DNA of 64,000 bases, from contig JAIUNI010000009.1 in assembly GCA_020161935.1 (NCBI GenBank), forward strand, positions 62,001 through 126,000. The letters run 5' to 3'. This DNA comes from Chloroflexota bacterium. GTDB taxonomy: Bacteria > Chloroflexota > Anaerolineae > Aggregatilineales > Phototrophicaceae. The translations under genes and the position numbers were made by a program. Below are positions 9,107 through 17,700 of the stretch, piece after piece. The notes beneath the pieces were generated by a model that searched no databases, was not told the DNA's origin, and saw only the letters and a program-made list of their open reading frames with translations. Each line of letters opens with the position of its first letter. Position 1 is the stretch's first letter.

Positions 9107-10969
9107 TTATCCCACCGGAACCGCGTCGATGACATCGGCGACCAGTTCGTAGCGCCCAAAGGCCGGAATGATATATGCGCCGCTGACCATGCCGCGAATG
9201 TCGCGCAGCAGTTCTTGGGCAATCTTCACGCCTTCTTGCGCCGCGTGTTCACCGGCTTTGTCCATCCGTTCCATCAGCGAGTCGGGGATGCTGACACCGG
9301 GGATTTCGTTGTGTAGGAAGCGTGCATGTCGGATGCTGTACAGGGGCATCAACCCCATCAGCACCGGCAGCTTGAAGTCCTCGCCCGTCATTTCACGGTA
9401 GCGTTTATGGAACACCTCAATACGGTGCGGCTCGAATACCGCTTGCCCCAGCGCGAAGTCCGCCCCGTTTTCCAGCTTCTTGACCAGCGTACCGATCTCG
9501 CGGTCAAGATCAGCCGCGAACATATTCAGCGCACAGCCCACGGTGAAGGTCGTCGGCTGCCCGATGCTGTTGCCCGCTTGGTCGGTTCCGGTGTTCATTT
9601 TGTGCTTGATGATGCCGATCAGCGCCGAGGGAGCGACATCGTAGTTATCCATCGCTTCGGGGTAATCACCGATTTTGGTCGGGTCGCCCATCACCACGAA
9701 TAAGTTCCGCAAGCCCATCGCGTGTGCCGCCAGCAGGTCGCCCTGAACACGCAGCAGGTTACGCCCGCGCGTGGGGAAGTGCAGCACCGTTTCCATATGG
9801 ACCCGCGTTTGCAGGAAGTGGCACAGCGCCCACGGACTCATTCGCATCCGCGCGGTGGGGCTGTCCGCCACGTTAACCATATCCGCGCCGGCTTCCTTGA
9901 GCAGTTGGGCGGCGGCCAGCAGCTTTTGGGGGACGAAGCTCCGCAGCGGAGCCATTTCGACAGTGATGACGAACTGTCCCCGCGCCAGCCTTTGCGCCAG
10001 TTCGGTCGGGCGTTCGGGTACGGCAAGCAGGTCATCCCCGCCGGGGTCTTGCATCTGGATGTGTGGCAGCGGCAGCGCGGGGTTATCCAGCGCCGACCGC
10101 ATGGCTGCGATATGGGCGGGAGTCGTGCCGCAGCAGCCGCCGATGACCTTCGCGCCGATGGCCTTAAACGTCAGCGCATAATCCGCGAAGTATTCCTCGG
10201 TCGCCGGATACATCATGCGTTCGCCGACCGATTCGGGGAAGCCCGCGTTGGGCATCGCCGAAAGGGTGGCGGCAGGGACGGCTTGGTGCATCGCCTGTAG
10301 GATGCGCGACAACTGCTGGGGGCCGCCGCCGCAGTTCACGCCGATGACATCCGCGCCGGCCTCGTTAAGCTGACGCGCGACCTGTGTGGGCAGGTCGCCG
10401 AGCAGGGTGCGGTCATCCTGCCCGAAGGTCATGTGGCAGATAACGGGCAAATCCGGCGCGGCTTCACGGGCGGCAGCCAGCGCTTCCAGCAGTTCCATCT
10501 GGTCGCTGAAGGTTTCCATCAGGATGACATCAACACCGGCTTCTGCCAGTGCCTTGATCTGCTCACCAAAGGCGGCACGCGCTTCTTCGGCCTTCACCCG
10601 ACCGAACGGTTTGAGCCGCACACCCAGCGGCCCGACCGACCCCGCGAGGTAAGCGGGTTTGCCACTGTCGGCGATGACGCGCTTCGCCAGTTCGACGGCG
10701 GCACGGTTGATCGCGGTGACTTTGCCTTCCAACCCGTGCTTCGCCAGCTTGTAGCGGTTCGCGCCGAAGGTGTTGGTTTCGATCAGTTCTGACCCCGCCT
10801 CCAAATAGCCTTTGTGGATGCGCTCCACCTGTTCGGGGTGCGTCAGGTTCAGTTCGTCGAAACAGGTGGTAATCGGTACGCCGTGCTGGTGCAGCAGCGT
10901 CCCCATCGCCCCGTCGCCGAGGATGGGCTGCGCCTGTTGTAGCCGTTCGCGGAAAGAGAGGTGTGTCAT
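9107..10969 (-). CDS. Homocysteine S-methyltransferase / methylenetetrahydrofolate reductase fusion
   Basis: The 620-residue product joins two enzymes of methionine synthesis. Residues 1 to about 290 are a Zn-dependent homocysteine methyltransferase domain: GDGAMGT start, TNTFGAN, and the zinc Cys residues in NCGGGP (near 211) and GGCCGTT (near 281). Residues about 315-610 are a flavin methylenetetrahydrofolate reductase (VTVEMAPLR, FVVMGDPTK, FTVGCALN, then LMGLMPLYS). Fusions of this type (YitJ-like) supply 5-methyl-THF and can methylate homocysteine. It lies 13 bases after a toxin gene in the same direction, in a block that also carries metH and adenosine deaminase. Likely cytoplasmic. Having both MetH and this fusion may mean the fusion mainly acts as the reductase. 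Confidence 0.95.
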   Translation of the reverse strand: MTHLSFRERLQQAQPILGDGAMGTLLHQHGVPITTCFDELNLTHPEQVERIHKGYLEAGSELIETNTFGANRYKLAKHGLEGKVTAINRAAVELAKRVIADSGKPAYLAGSVGPLGVRLKPFGRVKAEEARAAFGEQIKALAEAGVDVILMETFSDQMELLEALAAAREAAPDLPVICHMTFGQDDRTLLGDLPTQVARQLNEAGADVIGVNCGGGPQQLSRILQAMHQAVPAATLSAMPNAGFPESVGERMMYPATEEYFADYALTFKAIGAKVIGGCCGTTPAHIAAMRSALDNPALPLPHIQMQDPGGDDLLAVPERPTELAQRLARGQFVITVEMAPLRSFVPQKLLAAAQLLKEAGADMVNVADSPTARMRMSPWALCHFLQTRVHMETVLHFPTRGRNLLRVQGDLLAAHAMGLRNLFVVMGDPTKIGDYPEAMDNYDVAPSALIGIIKHKMNTGTDQAGNSIGQPTTFTVGCALNMFAADLDREIGTLVKKLENGADFALGQAVFEPHRIEVFHKRYREMTGEDFKLPVLMGLMPLYSIRHARFLHNEIPGVSIPDSLMERMDKAGEHAAQEGVKIAQELLRDIRGMVSGAYIIPAFGRYELVADVIDAVPVG

Positions 10970-10982
10970 AGCAGTTTAGTAC

Positions 10983-11345
10983 TCACTCTGATTTGTCAGG
11001 TTTTGAAGTTGATGAATACTCATCAATGATTTGACGGATAACTTCTATGGAAATGTCTTCCTGTTCCGTTTTGGAATAGATTGCAATCATAGTAATTTGC
11101 TCGGCAAGCTGAAAATAGTATATTGCACGTAATCCGCCGCGTTTCCCTCTATTTGCCGAAGGATTCTTTAAACGCACTTTTTGAACGTCATATCCCGCGT
11201 TTGGGATTTTGTCGCCCGGACGTTCTCCTTGCTTTAGCTGCTCAAGTAGGGCATCAACTTCATTAGCCGCTTGAGGATATTTGCGAACAATTCGCCGAAG
11301 TTCTTTTAAGAATTGGTTCGAAAATTCGATCCTAATCTTGTTCAT
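10983..11345 (-). CDS. RelE/ParE-like toxin
   Basis: This 120-residue basic protein has the RelE-type order: strand-helix start (IRIEFSNQFLKELRRIVRKYP), a Lys/Arg-rich centre (VRLKNPSANRGKRGGLRAIYY) and a strand plus C-terminal helix (ITMIAIYSKTEQEDIS). In this superfamily it is usually an mRNA interferase or gyrase poison whose gene follows its antitoxin. Its start overlaps the end of the antitoxin gene by 14 bases. It is related to the toxin at 56477-56833 (shared F-x-K-D/E start, K-RGG/KSGGYR-IYY centre and YSK motif). The stop is 13 bases before the homocysteine methyltransferase start. Confidence 0.85.
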   Translation of the reverse strand: MNKIRIEFSNQFLKELRRIVRKYPQAANEVDALLEQLKQGERPGDKIPNAGYDVQKVRLKNPSANRGKRGGLRAIYYFQLAEQITMIAIYSKTEQEDISIEVIRQIIDEYSSTSKPDKSE

Positions 11346-11619
11346 CAGCGATCTGCTTTCGGATTAAAGCCATCGCTTCATCGGCTGGAATGGTCTGTCC
11401 TGTGAGTGCCTCATGCAAACCTTGCCGAATATCCGCGATGATTTGCTCGTCCGGCGTATCCTCGTAATCCTCGTCATCAGGAATATCGAGGTATTCCTCA
11501 ATCGCTTCGCGCACAACGTCGCTCAAACTGGCCTGTAAGCGCGTGGCTTCGGCTTGCAAACGCTCGTAAACTTCTGGCGGCAGAATTTGCTCAAGTTCAA
11601 TTGTTGTATGAGTAGCCAT
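11332..11619 (-). CDS. Antitoxin partner of the RelE/ParE-like toxin
   Basis: The 95-residue acidic protein has an N-terminal ribbon-helix-helix-like segment (TTIELEQILPPEVYERL, then ASLSDVVREAIEEYL) likely to bind its own promoter. The C-terminus is Asp/Glu-rich, as in toxin-neutralising tails. Overlap with the toxin frame points to translational coupling. The family assignment rests on gene order and composition more than on a specific motif. Confidence 0.78.
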   Translation of the reverse strand: MATHTTIELEQILPPEVYERLQAEATRLQASLSDVVREAIEEYLDIPDDEDYEDTPDEQIIADIRQGLHEALTGQTIPADEAMALIRKQIADEQD

Positions 11620-11687
11620 TCTTGCACTCCATCTTTTACCTTACGACCATTATAAGTCGTTCATATCGTTTACCGGACAGCTTCCTA

Positions 11688-12713
11688 CTAACTCGTCGCC
11701 TTCAACAACTCGATCTCGTGCTTGAACTTGGCTTCTAGTGCCGCTTTCTCAGCATTCGGCAGGCGGCTGACGCGGATGGCGTTGTACGTCAGTTGGATCA
11801 GCGTGTCGGCATCCATGCCGAACACATCCGCCGCCGTGATAAACTCGTTCGTTAGTGTGGTGTTAAACATCGGTGGGTCGTCGGAGTTGAGCGTCACGTA
11901 CAACCCCTCGGCGATTAAGCGTGGCAGCGGGTGTTCTTTCATGCTGGGGAACACGCCCAAACAGATGTTGCTCGTCGGGCTGACTTCCAGTGGAATCTGC
12001 GTCTCGCGCAGGTGTGCCATCAACTTCGCGTCTTCAATCGCCCGTACCCCGTGACCAATCCGCGCTGTACCCTGCTCAATCGCGCCCCAGATGCTGGCTG
12101 GCCCCTCGGTTTCACCCGCGTGCAGGATAACGGTCAGCCCCGCTGCGTGTGCCTTCTGGAACGAGATAGCGTGTTTCTCCGGCGGGTGACCAACTTCCGG
12201 CCCGCCCAAGCCCAGCGCCACCACGCCGCGGTTCATGCCGCTGATGGCGAGGTCAGCCGTCCATAAGCCTTCCTCGGCGGTCACGTTGCGCGAGATGTCG
12301 AGAATGTAGCCGCAGTCAACATCGTGGGTTTTCTTCGCCCACTCCCGCGCCCGCAGCAGGGCTTCCAACTGGTCTTTGCCTTCGATCCCCGCCAGCGTGT
12401 AATGGATGTGCGGCGTGTAGGTGATCTCGGTGTACTGGATGTTTTGTGCCGCCTGCCCGCGCAGGAACTCCCGCGCCATAAACTCGATGTCATCAGCGCT
12501 GCGGACGGTCGCGCTGACCTTCATGTAAATTTGGATGAAGTGCGCGAAGTCAGTAAAGACGAACCAGTCGCGCATTTCCTCAATTGTCTTGGCGGGCAGC
12601 GGCACATTATTCCGCTGCGAAAGTTCTAACCATGTTTCGGGCTGCGTTGCGCCTTGGAGATGAACATGCAGTTCAACCTTCGGCATCGCTTTGATGAATT
12701 CATGTAAAGACAT
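11688..12713 (-). CDS. add: Adenosine deaminase
   Basis: This 341-residue metal-dependent amidohydrolase has HVHLQG near residue 16 (two metal His), a Gly-rich substrate loop (LGLGGPE), HAGE (metal His and catalytic Glu), RIGHG and NSDDP (metal Asp pair). It deaminates adenosine (or adenine in some subgroups) to inosine. The adenosine could come from S-adenosylhomocysteine breakdown, which fits its place between two methionine-cycle genes. It begins 6 bases after the preceding membrane-protein gene; GGGAG is about 10 bases upstream of the ATG. Length is normal for the family. Confidence 0.92.
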   Translation of the reverse strand: MSLHEFIKAMPKVELHVHLQGATQPETWLELSQRNNVPLPAKTIEEMRDWFVFTDFAHFIQIYMKVSATVRSADDIEFMAREFLRGQAAQNIQYTEITYTPHIHYTLAGIEGKDQLEALLRAREWAKKTHDVDCGYILDISRNVTAEEGLWTADLAISGMNRGVVALGLGGPEVGHPPEKHAISFQKAHAAGLTVILHAGETEGPASIWGAIEQGTARIGHGVRAIEDAKLMAHLRETQIPLEVSPTSNICLGVFPSMKEHPLPRLIAEGLYVTLNSDDPPMFNTTLTNEFITAADVFGMDADTLIQLTYNAIRVSRLPNAEKAALEAKFKHEIELLKATS

Positions 12714-12719
12714 TAAACG

Positions 12720-13118
12720 TTAACTCCCACATCTGCCGTATAAAATAATCTGCGTCCCGCTGCCTGTTTCGGACTGCCCGACCGTGTAATTGGTCTTGCC
12801 GAACGTGCGGACGTTTTCCTTCTGCAAATCGCTGTAGATCGCGCCCATTGTGCGCCCGTACCAATCGCGCACCGTCGCCACCTCGTCATCCGTGTGTAAC
12901 ATCAGCACCGACTCGCCCATCCCGAACTGTGTCAGGAAGTTGTGCTGCTCCAGCACGACGGTGGCGTTCGGGTAGCGGGGCAAGCGCGGTTCCATATCGG
13001 CGAGGCACGTGCCATCGAGTGCCAGCGTCGTCACGACCACGCACAGCACCATCACCAGCAGCACGGCTGCGCTGCCGATGACCATGCGTCTGCACCCCGG
13101 CGATTGTCGCTCGTTCAT
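12720..13118 (-). CDS. Small single-pass membrane or anchored protein, unknown
   Basis: The 132-residue protein has a short basic head (NERQSPGCRR), one strong hydrophobic helix at about 12-34 (MVIGSAAVLLVMVLCVVV) and an external domain with PRYPNATVVLEQHNFL and YTVGQSETGSGTQI. The external part resembles small Chloroflexota domains annotated only as hypothetical. It is packed between a small Cys-rich protein gene (5-base gap) and adenosine deaminase (6-base gap), so it is probably co-transcribed. I do not recognise a function. Confidence 0.7.
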   Translation of the reverse strand: MNERQSPGCRRMVIGSAAVLLVMVLCVVVTTLALDGTCLADMEPRLPRYPNATVVLEQHNFLTQFGMGESVLMLHTDDEVATVRDWYGRTMGAIYSDLQKENVRTFGKTNYTVGQSETGSGTQIILYGRCGS

Positions 13119-13123
13119 CGCCG

Positions 13124-13363
13124 TTATTGCAGGTCAAGTGGCGGGTTGTAGGTCGATTTGCTGAACAACTGCACGTTGCCGCAGTTTAAGCATTTCCGCG
13201 CCCACAATCCCTCGCCGCTGCCGAAGCCGAACATACTTCCCGGCGGCACATAATACACGCCATTGCTGCTCCCCGGTGTACCCCATTCATAGCTGCTGCC
13301 GGAACAAATCGGGCAGGGCTTTTCCTGCGGGTTGCCGCTTTCACGGTTGGGTGTCGTTGTCAT
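13124..13363 (-). CDS. Small zinc-ribbon-like protein, copy 2
   Basis: The 79-residue protein has CPICSG near residue 17 and CLNCGNVQLF near 58, two CxxC pairs that could hold one zinc. The insert between them is Gly/Tyr-rich. It is a tandem paralogue of the next gene upstream (CPICSG ... CDTCGNVQLF), and the two frames overlap by 4 bases (ATGA). The CGNVQLF ending resembles nucleic-acid-type zinc ribbons found in many small bacterial proteins; no specific role is known to me. Confidence 0.78.
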   Translation of the reverse strand: MTTTPNRESGNPQEKPCPICSGSSYEWGTPGSSNGVYYVPPGSMFGFGSGEGLWARKCLNCGNVQLFSKSTYNPPLDLQ

Positions 13364-13602
13364 GTGCTTTGTCCTTCGGTACGGTCATAACGAACCGTGA
13401 ATAACTGTACGTTGCCGCAGGTATCACACTCGCGTGTCCGCAGCTCGCGCCCTTCACCCCAGCCGAGTCCTTCCGGTCGGGTATACAGGCGCTGGTTGGG
13501 GCTTTCGCCTACTGTGATGCCCCATGTGAACGACATGCCAGAGCAAATTGGGCAGGGTGCTTCACGCAAACTCGCGAGTGATTTCGGTTCTTCTTCTGCC
13601 AT
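13360..13602 (-). CDS. Small zinc-ribbon-like protein, copy 1
   Basis: The 80-residue protein has CPICSG near residue 17 and CDTCGNVQLF near 59, the same plan as the adjacent copy with about half the residues conserved at the ends and a divergent middle. It starts directly after the Uma2 gene stop, with no gap. Tight packing and the tandem duplication suggest an operon with the Uma2 and membrane-protein genes. Confidence 0.78.
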   Translation of the reverse strand: MAEEEPKSLASLREAPCPICSGMSFTWGITVGESPNQRLYTRPEGLGWGEGRELRTRECDTCGNVQLFTVRYDRTEGQST

Positions 13603-14262
13603 TTACCCCTCTTTCAGCATGGCTTCGACCATTTTTACAGCTTCGCGTGTACTCGGTATGGAGTCTTGCCAGAAGATACTCACATTGATATGCAAGCGTG
13701 GTAAAACATGCGAAGTGTATACGCCGTCAACGGGTAAACGGCTGCGGAATAGCCCATCTTCGCCCCGCACATAGAACAACGCTTCTTTATGGATGCGGTC
13801 GACAATCCAATATTCCTCAACACCACCTTGCTCGTATTCCTCAAATTTATCACCACGGTCACGCTTAATACTTTCCTGAGAGACAATTTCGACGACCAGA
13901 TTTGCTGCACCTGCGACCTCCGTTGGTCTTAATAAGTGCATACGGTCGGGCAGTAAGACTTGTAGATCAGGCTGGCGGCCCGGTAAGTGTGGCGCTGGTT
14001 TCATCACCATCGGGTCTTGCAACACCCGCCCTCCGGTTGTCAGTTCGAGGTAGGTGTCGAACATCGCCGACCCAAAGCGTGACAGCGCGTCATGTGATTC
14101 TTCAATTGGCGACATCTCAATTACCACTCCATTAACCCATTCGGCATGGGTACCGTATTCACCGCGCAGGTAATCTTCGTAGGCAGCGTTCTCTGCAACG
14201 ATCTTGCCACCGTATAAACGTTCGCGTTCCGCTTGTTGCAAGGACGTGATGTTCGTTACCAT
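13603..14262 (-). CDS. Uma2-family (DUF820) restriction-endonuclease-like protein
   Basis: The 219-residue protein shows the PD-(D/E)XK pattern of Uma2 proteins: YLRGEYGTHAEWVNGVVIEMSP, GRQPDLQVLLPD (catalytic Asp), LVVEIVS (Glu) and a following Lys in KFEEYEQGGVEEYWIVD. These proteins are very abundant in Cyanobacteria and Chloroflexota; some may be mobile nucleases or transposon relatives, and their biological role is unsettled. It heads the tight string Uma2, two zinc ribbons, membrane protein, adenosine deaminase. Confidence 0.88.
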   Translation of the reverse strand: MVTNITSLQQAERERLYGGKIVAENAAYEDYLRGEYGTHAEWVNGVVIEMSPIEESHDALSRFGSAMFDTYLELTTGGRVLQDPMVMKPAPHLPGRQPDLQVLLPDRMHLLRPTEVAGAANLVVEIVSQESIKRDRGDKFEEYEQGGVEEYWIVDRIHKEALFYVRGEDGLFRSRLPVDGVYTSHVLPRLHINVSIFWQDSIPSTREAVKMVEAMLKEG

Positions 14263-14332
14263 CGTTACACCTCACAAAACTAAACTGTTTAGACCTTAAA
14301 ATCTACGTGGCACGATTTAAATCGCTGACGTT

Positions 14333-14722
14333 TTAGTTACTTGTGAGCTTCTTAATCGCTAGCCGTGCATTGAAGGCGGTTAAGCCATCGGCATGTTCAC
14401 TAAGCTTCTGAAAATAGGTCAACGCTCTCTTATCACCGAGAAAAACACCCAGATTATAAAACGCACCCGAACGGACATAATCACTAGGAAAGTCAACTAG
14501 AAGCTCAAGCAGTACGGATGCTCGTTCAGTATCATCATAGTTGATGTTATCTATAAAACGGTCAATCAACGCTTCACGCCATCGTTCCGTAGACGATAAT
14601 GATTTGAGTTTTTCAATTAGGGATTGAGAAGCAACTAAATCACCTCTGAACGCAACATAAATCAAGTCATCGTCGATGCCGACTTTTTCAGCACACTTCA
14701 GTAATCGGTTCCAGAGATTCAT
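14333..14722 (-). CDS. Helical-repeat (HEAT-like) small protein, unknown
   Basis: The 129-residue all-helical protein has repeated helix pairs such as ASVLLELLVDFPSDYVRSGAF and ALTYFQKLSEHADGLTAFN, resembling HEAT-type repeats. There is no signal peptide. Codon use is AT-richer than its neighbours. It lies 38 bases after metH's 3' side, on the same strand (downstream of metH in transcription). Similar small helical proteins include immunity proteins, but nothing here shows that role. Confidence 0.65.
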   Translation of the reverse strand: MNLWNRLLKCAEKVGIDDDLIYVAFRGDLVASQSLIEKLKSLSSTERWREALIDRFIDNINYDDTERASVLLELLVDFPSDYVRSGAFYNLGVFLGDKRALTYFQKLSEHADGLTAFNARLAIKKLTSN

Positions 14723-14760
14723 ATCGCGCCTCTCTAAAAGACCCTATTCTGTCGAATTGC

Positions 14761-17700
14761 TTACCCCTCGCCCAAAATTTGCGCTGTCCGGTCGATGCTG
14801 CCCACGCTGAAATACTTCGCGTCGGGATGGTGGACGACAATCGCCGCCGTGCTTTGTTCCGGCACAAGCTGGAAGCTCTCGGTCAGGCTCACGCCGATGT
14901 CCGTCTCGATCTGCGGCATCAACCCCCACACCAGCTTGTGGTCGTCGAGGTCGGGGCAGGCCGGATACCCCCACGAGTAGCGCTTACCCTGATTGTTCGG
15001 GATGCCCATCTGCTGGTTGACCACCACGCGGTTGACGTAGTTGGCGGTCGCTTCTGCCGTTTGCACCGCCAGCCCGTGGAAGAAGTACGCCTCGCTGTAG
15101 TTGTCGGCCTTTTGCAGCTTCTCAAACGCTTCACTCGCCGCCTCACCGACCGTCACCACTTGCAGCGCCACGGTGTCTACCACACCGCTGTCGATAGGCG
15201 CATAGTAATCCGCGAGGCACAGGTATTCGCCGTTGTTCTGGCGCGGGAACGAGAAACGTGCCACCTCACGCTTTTCCGGGGCTTCACCGTTGGCGTTGGC
15301 GAATAGCTGCCAATCCCAGATCACCACATCGTCACCGTCACGGTTGGCAGGGAAGTACCCATAGACGGCTTGTGGGCGCAGGATTTTATCGCGCAGGGCT
15401 TCCCGCTGCATTTTCTCCAACCGTGCCTCAAACTCCTTTTCGAGCTTCGTCCATTCCTCGCCGTGGGTGTTGGTCGCCCCCCACGACAGGCGGTAGAGTT
15501 CCGGCTTGTGCAGGTACTTGAACACCACTTCCAGCGGCATGTCGTAGATCGTCTTTGCGCCCCAGAACGGCGGCTTCGGAATGCTCGGCGCGGGCTTCAC
15601 ATCGCTGGTCTTGTTCGACCGTTGGCGCTTGGCCGGGCGCACCTTGCCGATTTCCTCATACGCCTCGGTAATCACCTGCTGCAAGAACGTTCCATGTGTG
15701 TCGCCGGTTAGGTTGTCCATGACCGACAGACCCTCGAAGGCATCCTTGCAGTAAAACACACCCGGTTCATACGGCTGTTGGGTTTCGTCAAGGAACAGGA
15801 TGCGCCGACCAAAGCGCCGGTTGATGGCCGCGCCGCCGATAATCACCGGATACTTCAATCCGCGCCGCGCCAGTTCATTCACGATGATCGGCATCTGCTT
15901 CGACGTGCTGACCAATAGGGCGCTCAGGCCAATCGCGTCGGCTTGGAATTCCTGCGCCTTCTCGATGATCGTGTTGGCGGGAACCTGTTTGCCGAGGTCA
16001 TGTACCGTATAGCCGTTGTTGCTCAAAATTGTTTTGACGAGGTTCTTGCCGATGTCATGCACATCGCCGTAGACTGTTGCCAGCACAATCGTCCCTTTGG
16101 TCGTGCCTTCCACTTTATCCATGAACGTTTCGAGGTACGCCACCGATTTCTTCATCGTTTCCGCGCTTTGCAGCACGAACGGCAGGATCAGCTCACCCGA
16201 ACCGAACTTGTCGCCGACTTCTTTCATGGCGGGCAGCAGTACGTTGTTCAACACGCCGACCGCATCCTGCCGTGTCAGGCTGTCGTCAATCAGTGCTTCT
16301 ACGCCTTCCTTCTTGCGGTGGACGATTTGCCAGTGCAGCGCCTGTTCACTGGTCATACTGGCTGTCGGGTCTTCCACTTCCTTCGCTGAACTTTGTACTG
16401 CGTTCTGTTCGAAATATTGGATGAAACGCGGCAGCGCGTCTTGGTCGGTGTTGAAAATCACGTCGTTGGCGATCTTCCGCTGTTCCTCAGGGATTTCGGC
16501 GTAGGGCGTGATGTGTGCCGGATTGACAATCGCCATGTCCAACCCCGCCTGTACCGCGTGATACAGGAACACGCTGTTCAACACGCCGCGCGCGGCTGGT
16601 GTCACGCCGAAGCTGACGTTGCTCACACCCAGCGCGGTCATTACACCGGGGATGTTCTGTTTAATCAGGCGGATGCCCTCGATGGTTTCGACCGCGTCAT
16701 TCCGCAGGTCTTCCTGTCCGGTCGTCAGCGGGAAGGTCAGCGTGTCGTAGATCAGGTCTTCCGGCTTCAGCCCGTACTCGCTCACGGCGATGTCGGTAAT
16801 GCGCTTGGCGATTTCATATTTCTTCTCGCGGGTGTGCGCCATACCGTCTTCGTCAATCGTCATGCTCAATACTGCCGCGCCGTGCTTCTTAACAATCGGC
16901 AGCACCTTGTCGATGCGTTCCCGCCCATTTTCGAGGTTGTTGCCGTTAACGATGCCGCGCCCCGGATACAGCGCCAGCGCCGCCTCGGCCACGTCCACTT
17001 CGGTCGTGTCGATAATCAGCGGCACGGTCACTGCCATCGACAGCTTCTTGATGACCTTTTCCATCTGCGCTTTTTCGTCGGCACGTTCCGTCAGTGCCAC
17101 GCAGATGTCCAGCATATGTGCGCCGCTGTTCACTTGGTCAACTGCGATTTGCACAAGGCTCTCGTAATCGTCGGCCAATAGAAGCTGCTTCACCTTGCGG
17201 CTGCCTTGGCTGTTCACGCGCTCGCCGATCAGCGTCGGGCCGGGGTTCTGGATCATCGGGGTCGCCGTCATCCCGCTGGAAGCCACCGCCTCGTGTTGAA
17301 TTTCGCGCTGCTTCGGCGCGACTTTCTCCACCAGCGCATCGAGCTTGCTCACGTCTGGCGGCGCGGATGTCCCCCCATTGTGCAGCGTCAAGATACTCTT
17401 ACCCCCCTCCCTGTGTTCGGGGAGGGGCTGGGGGTGGGGTTTGTGCTGTTCAAGATACTCTTGGTACGAATGCCCGTGTACCTCGCGGTAAATATGGTCG
17501 ATATGTTCCGCCGTCGAGCCGCAGCAGCCACCCACGACGCTCACACCCCAGCGCGTGAACTCGGCGATCATGGCGCTGAACGGCGCGGGTTCCATCGGGT
17601 ACACCGCCTCGCCGTCCACGTTGATCGGCAAACCGGCGTTCGGCAGCACGCTGATCGGCAGGCTGCTGTGTTCCACCAAGTATTGAATTGGCTCACGCAT

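Noticed and set aside
14333..14722. Immunity protein
   Set aside because: Helical-repeat look only; no toxin gene beside it.
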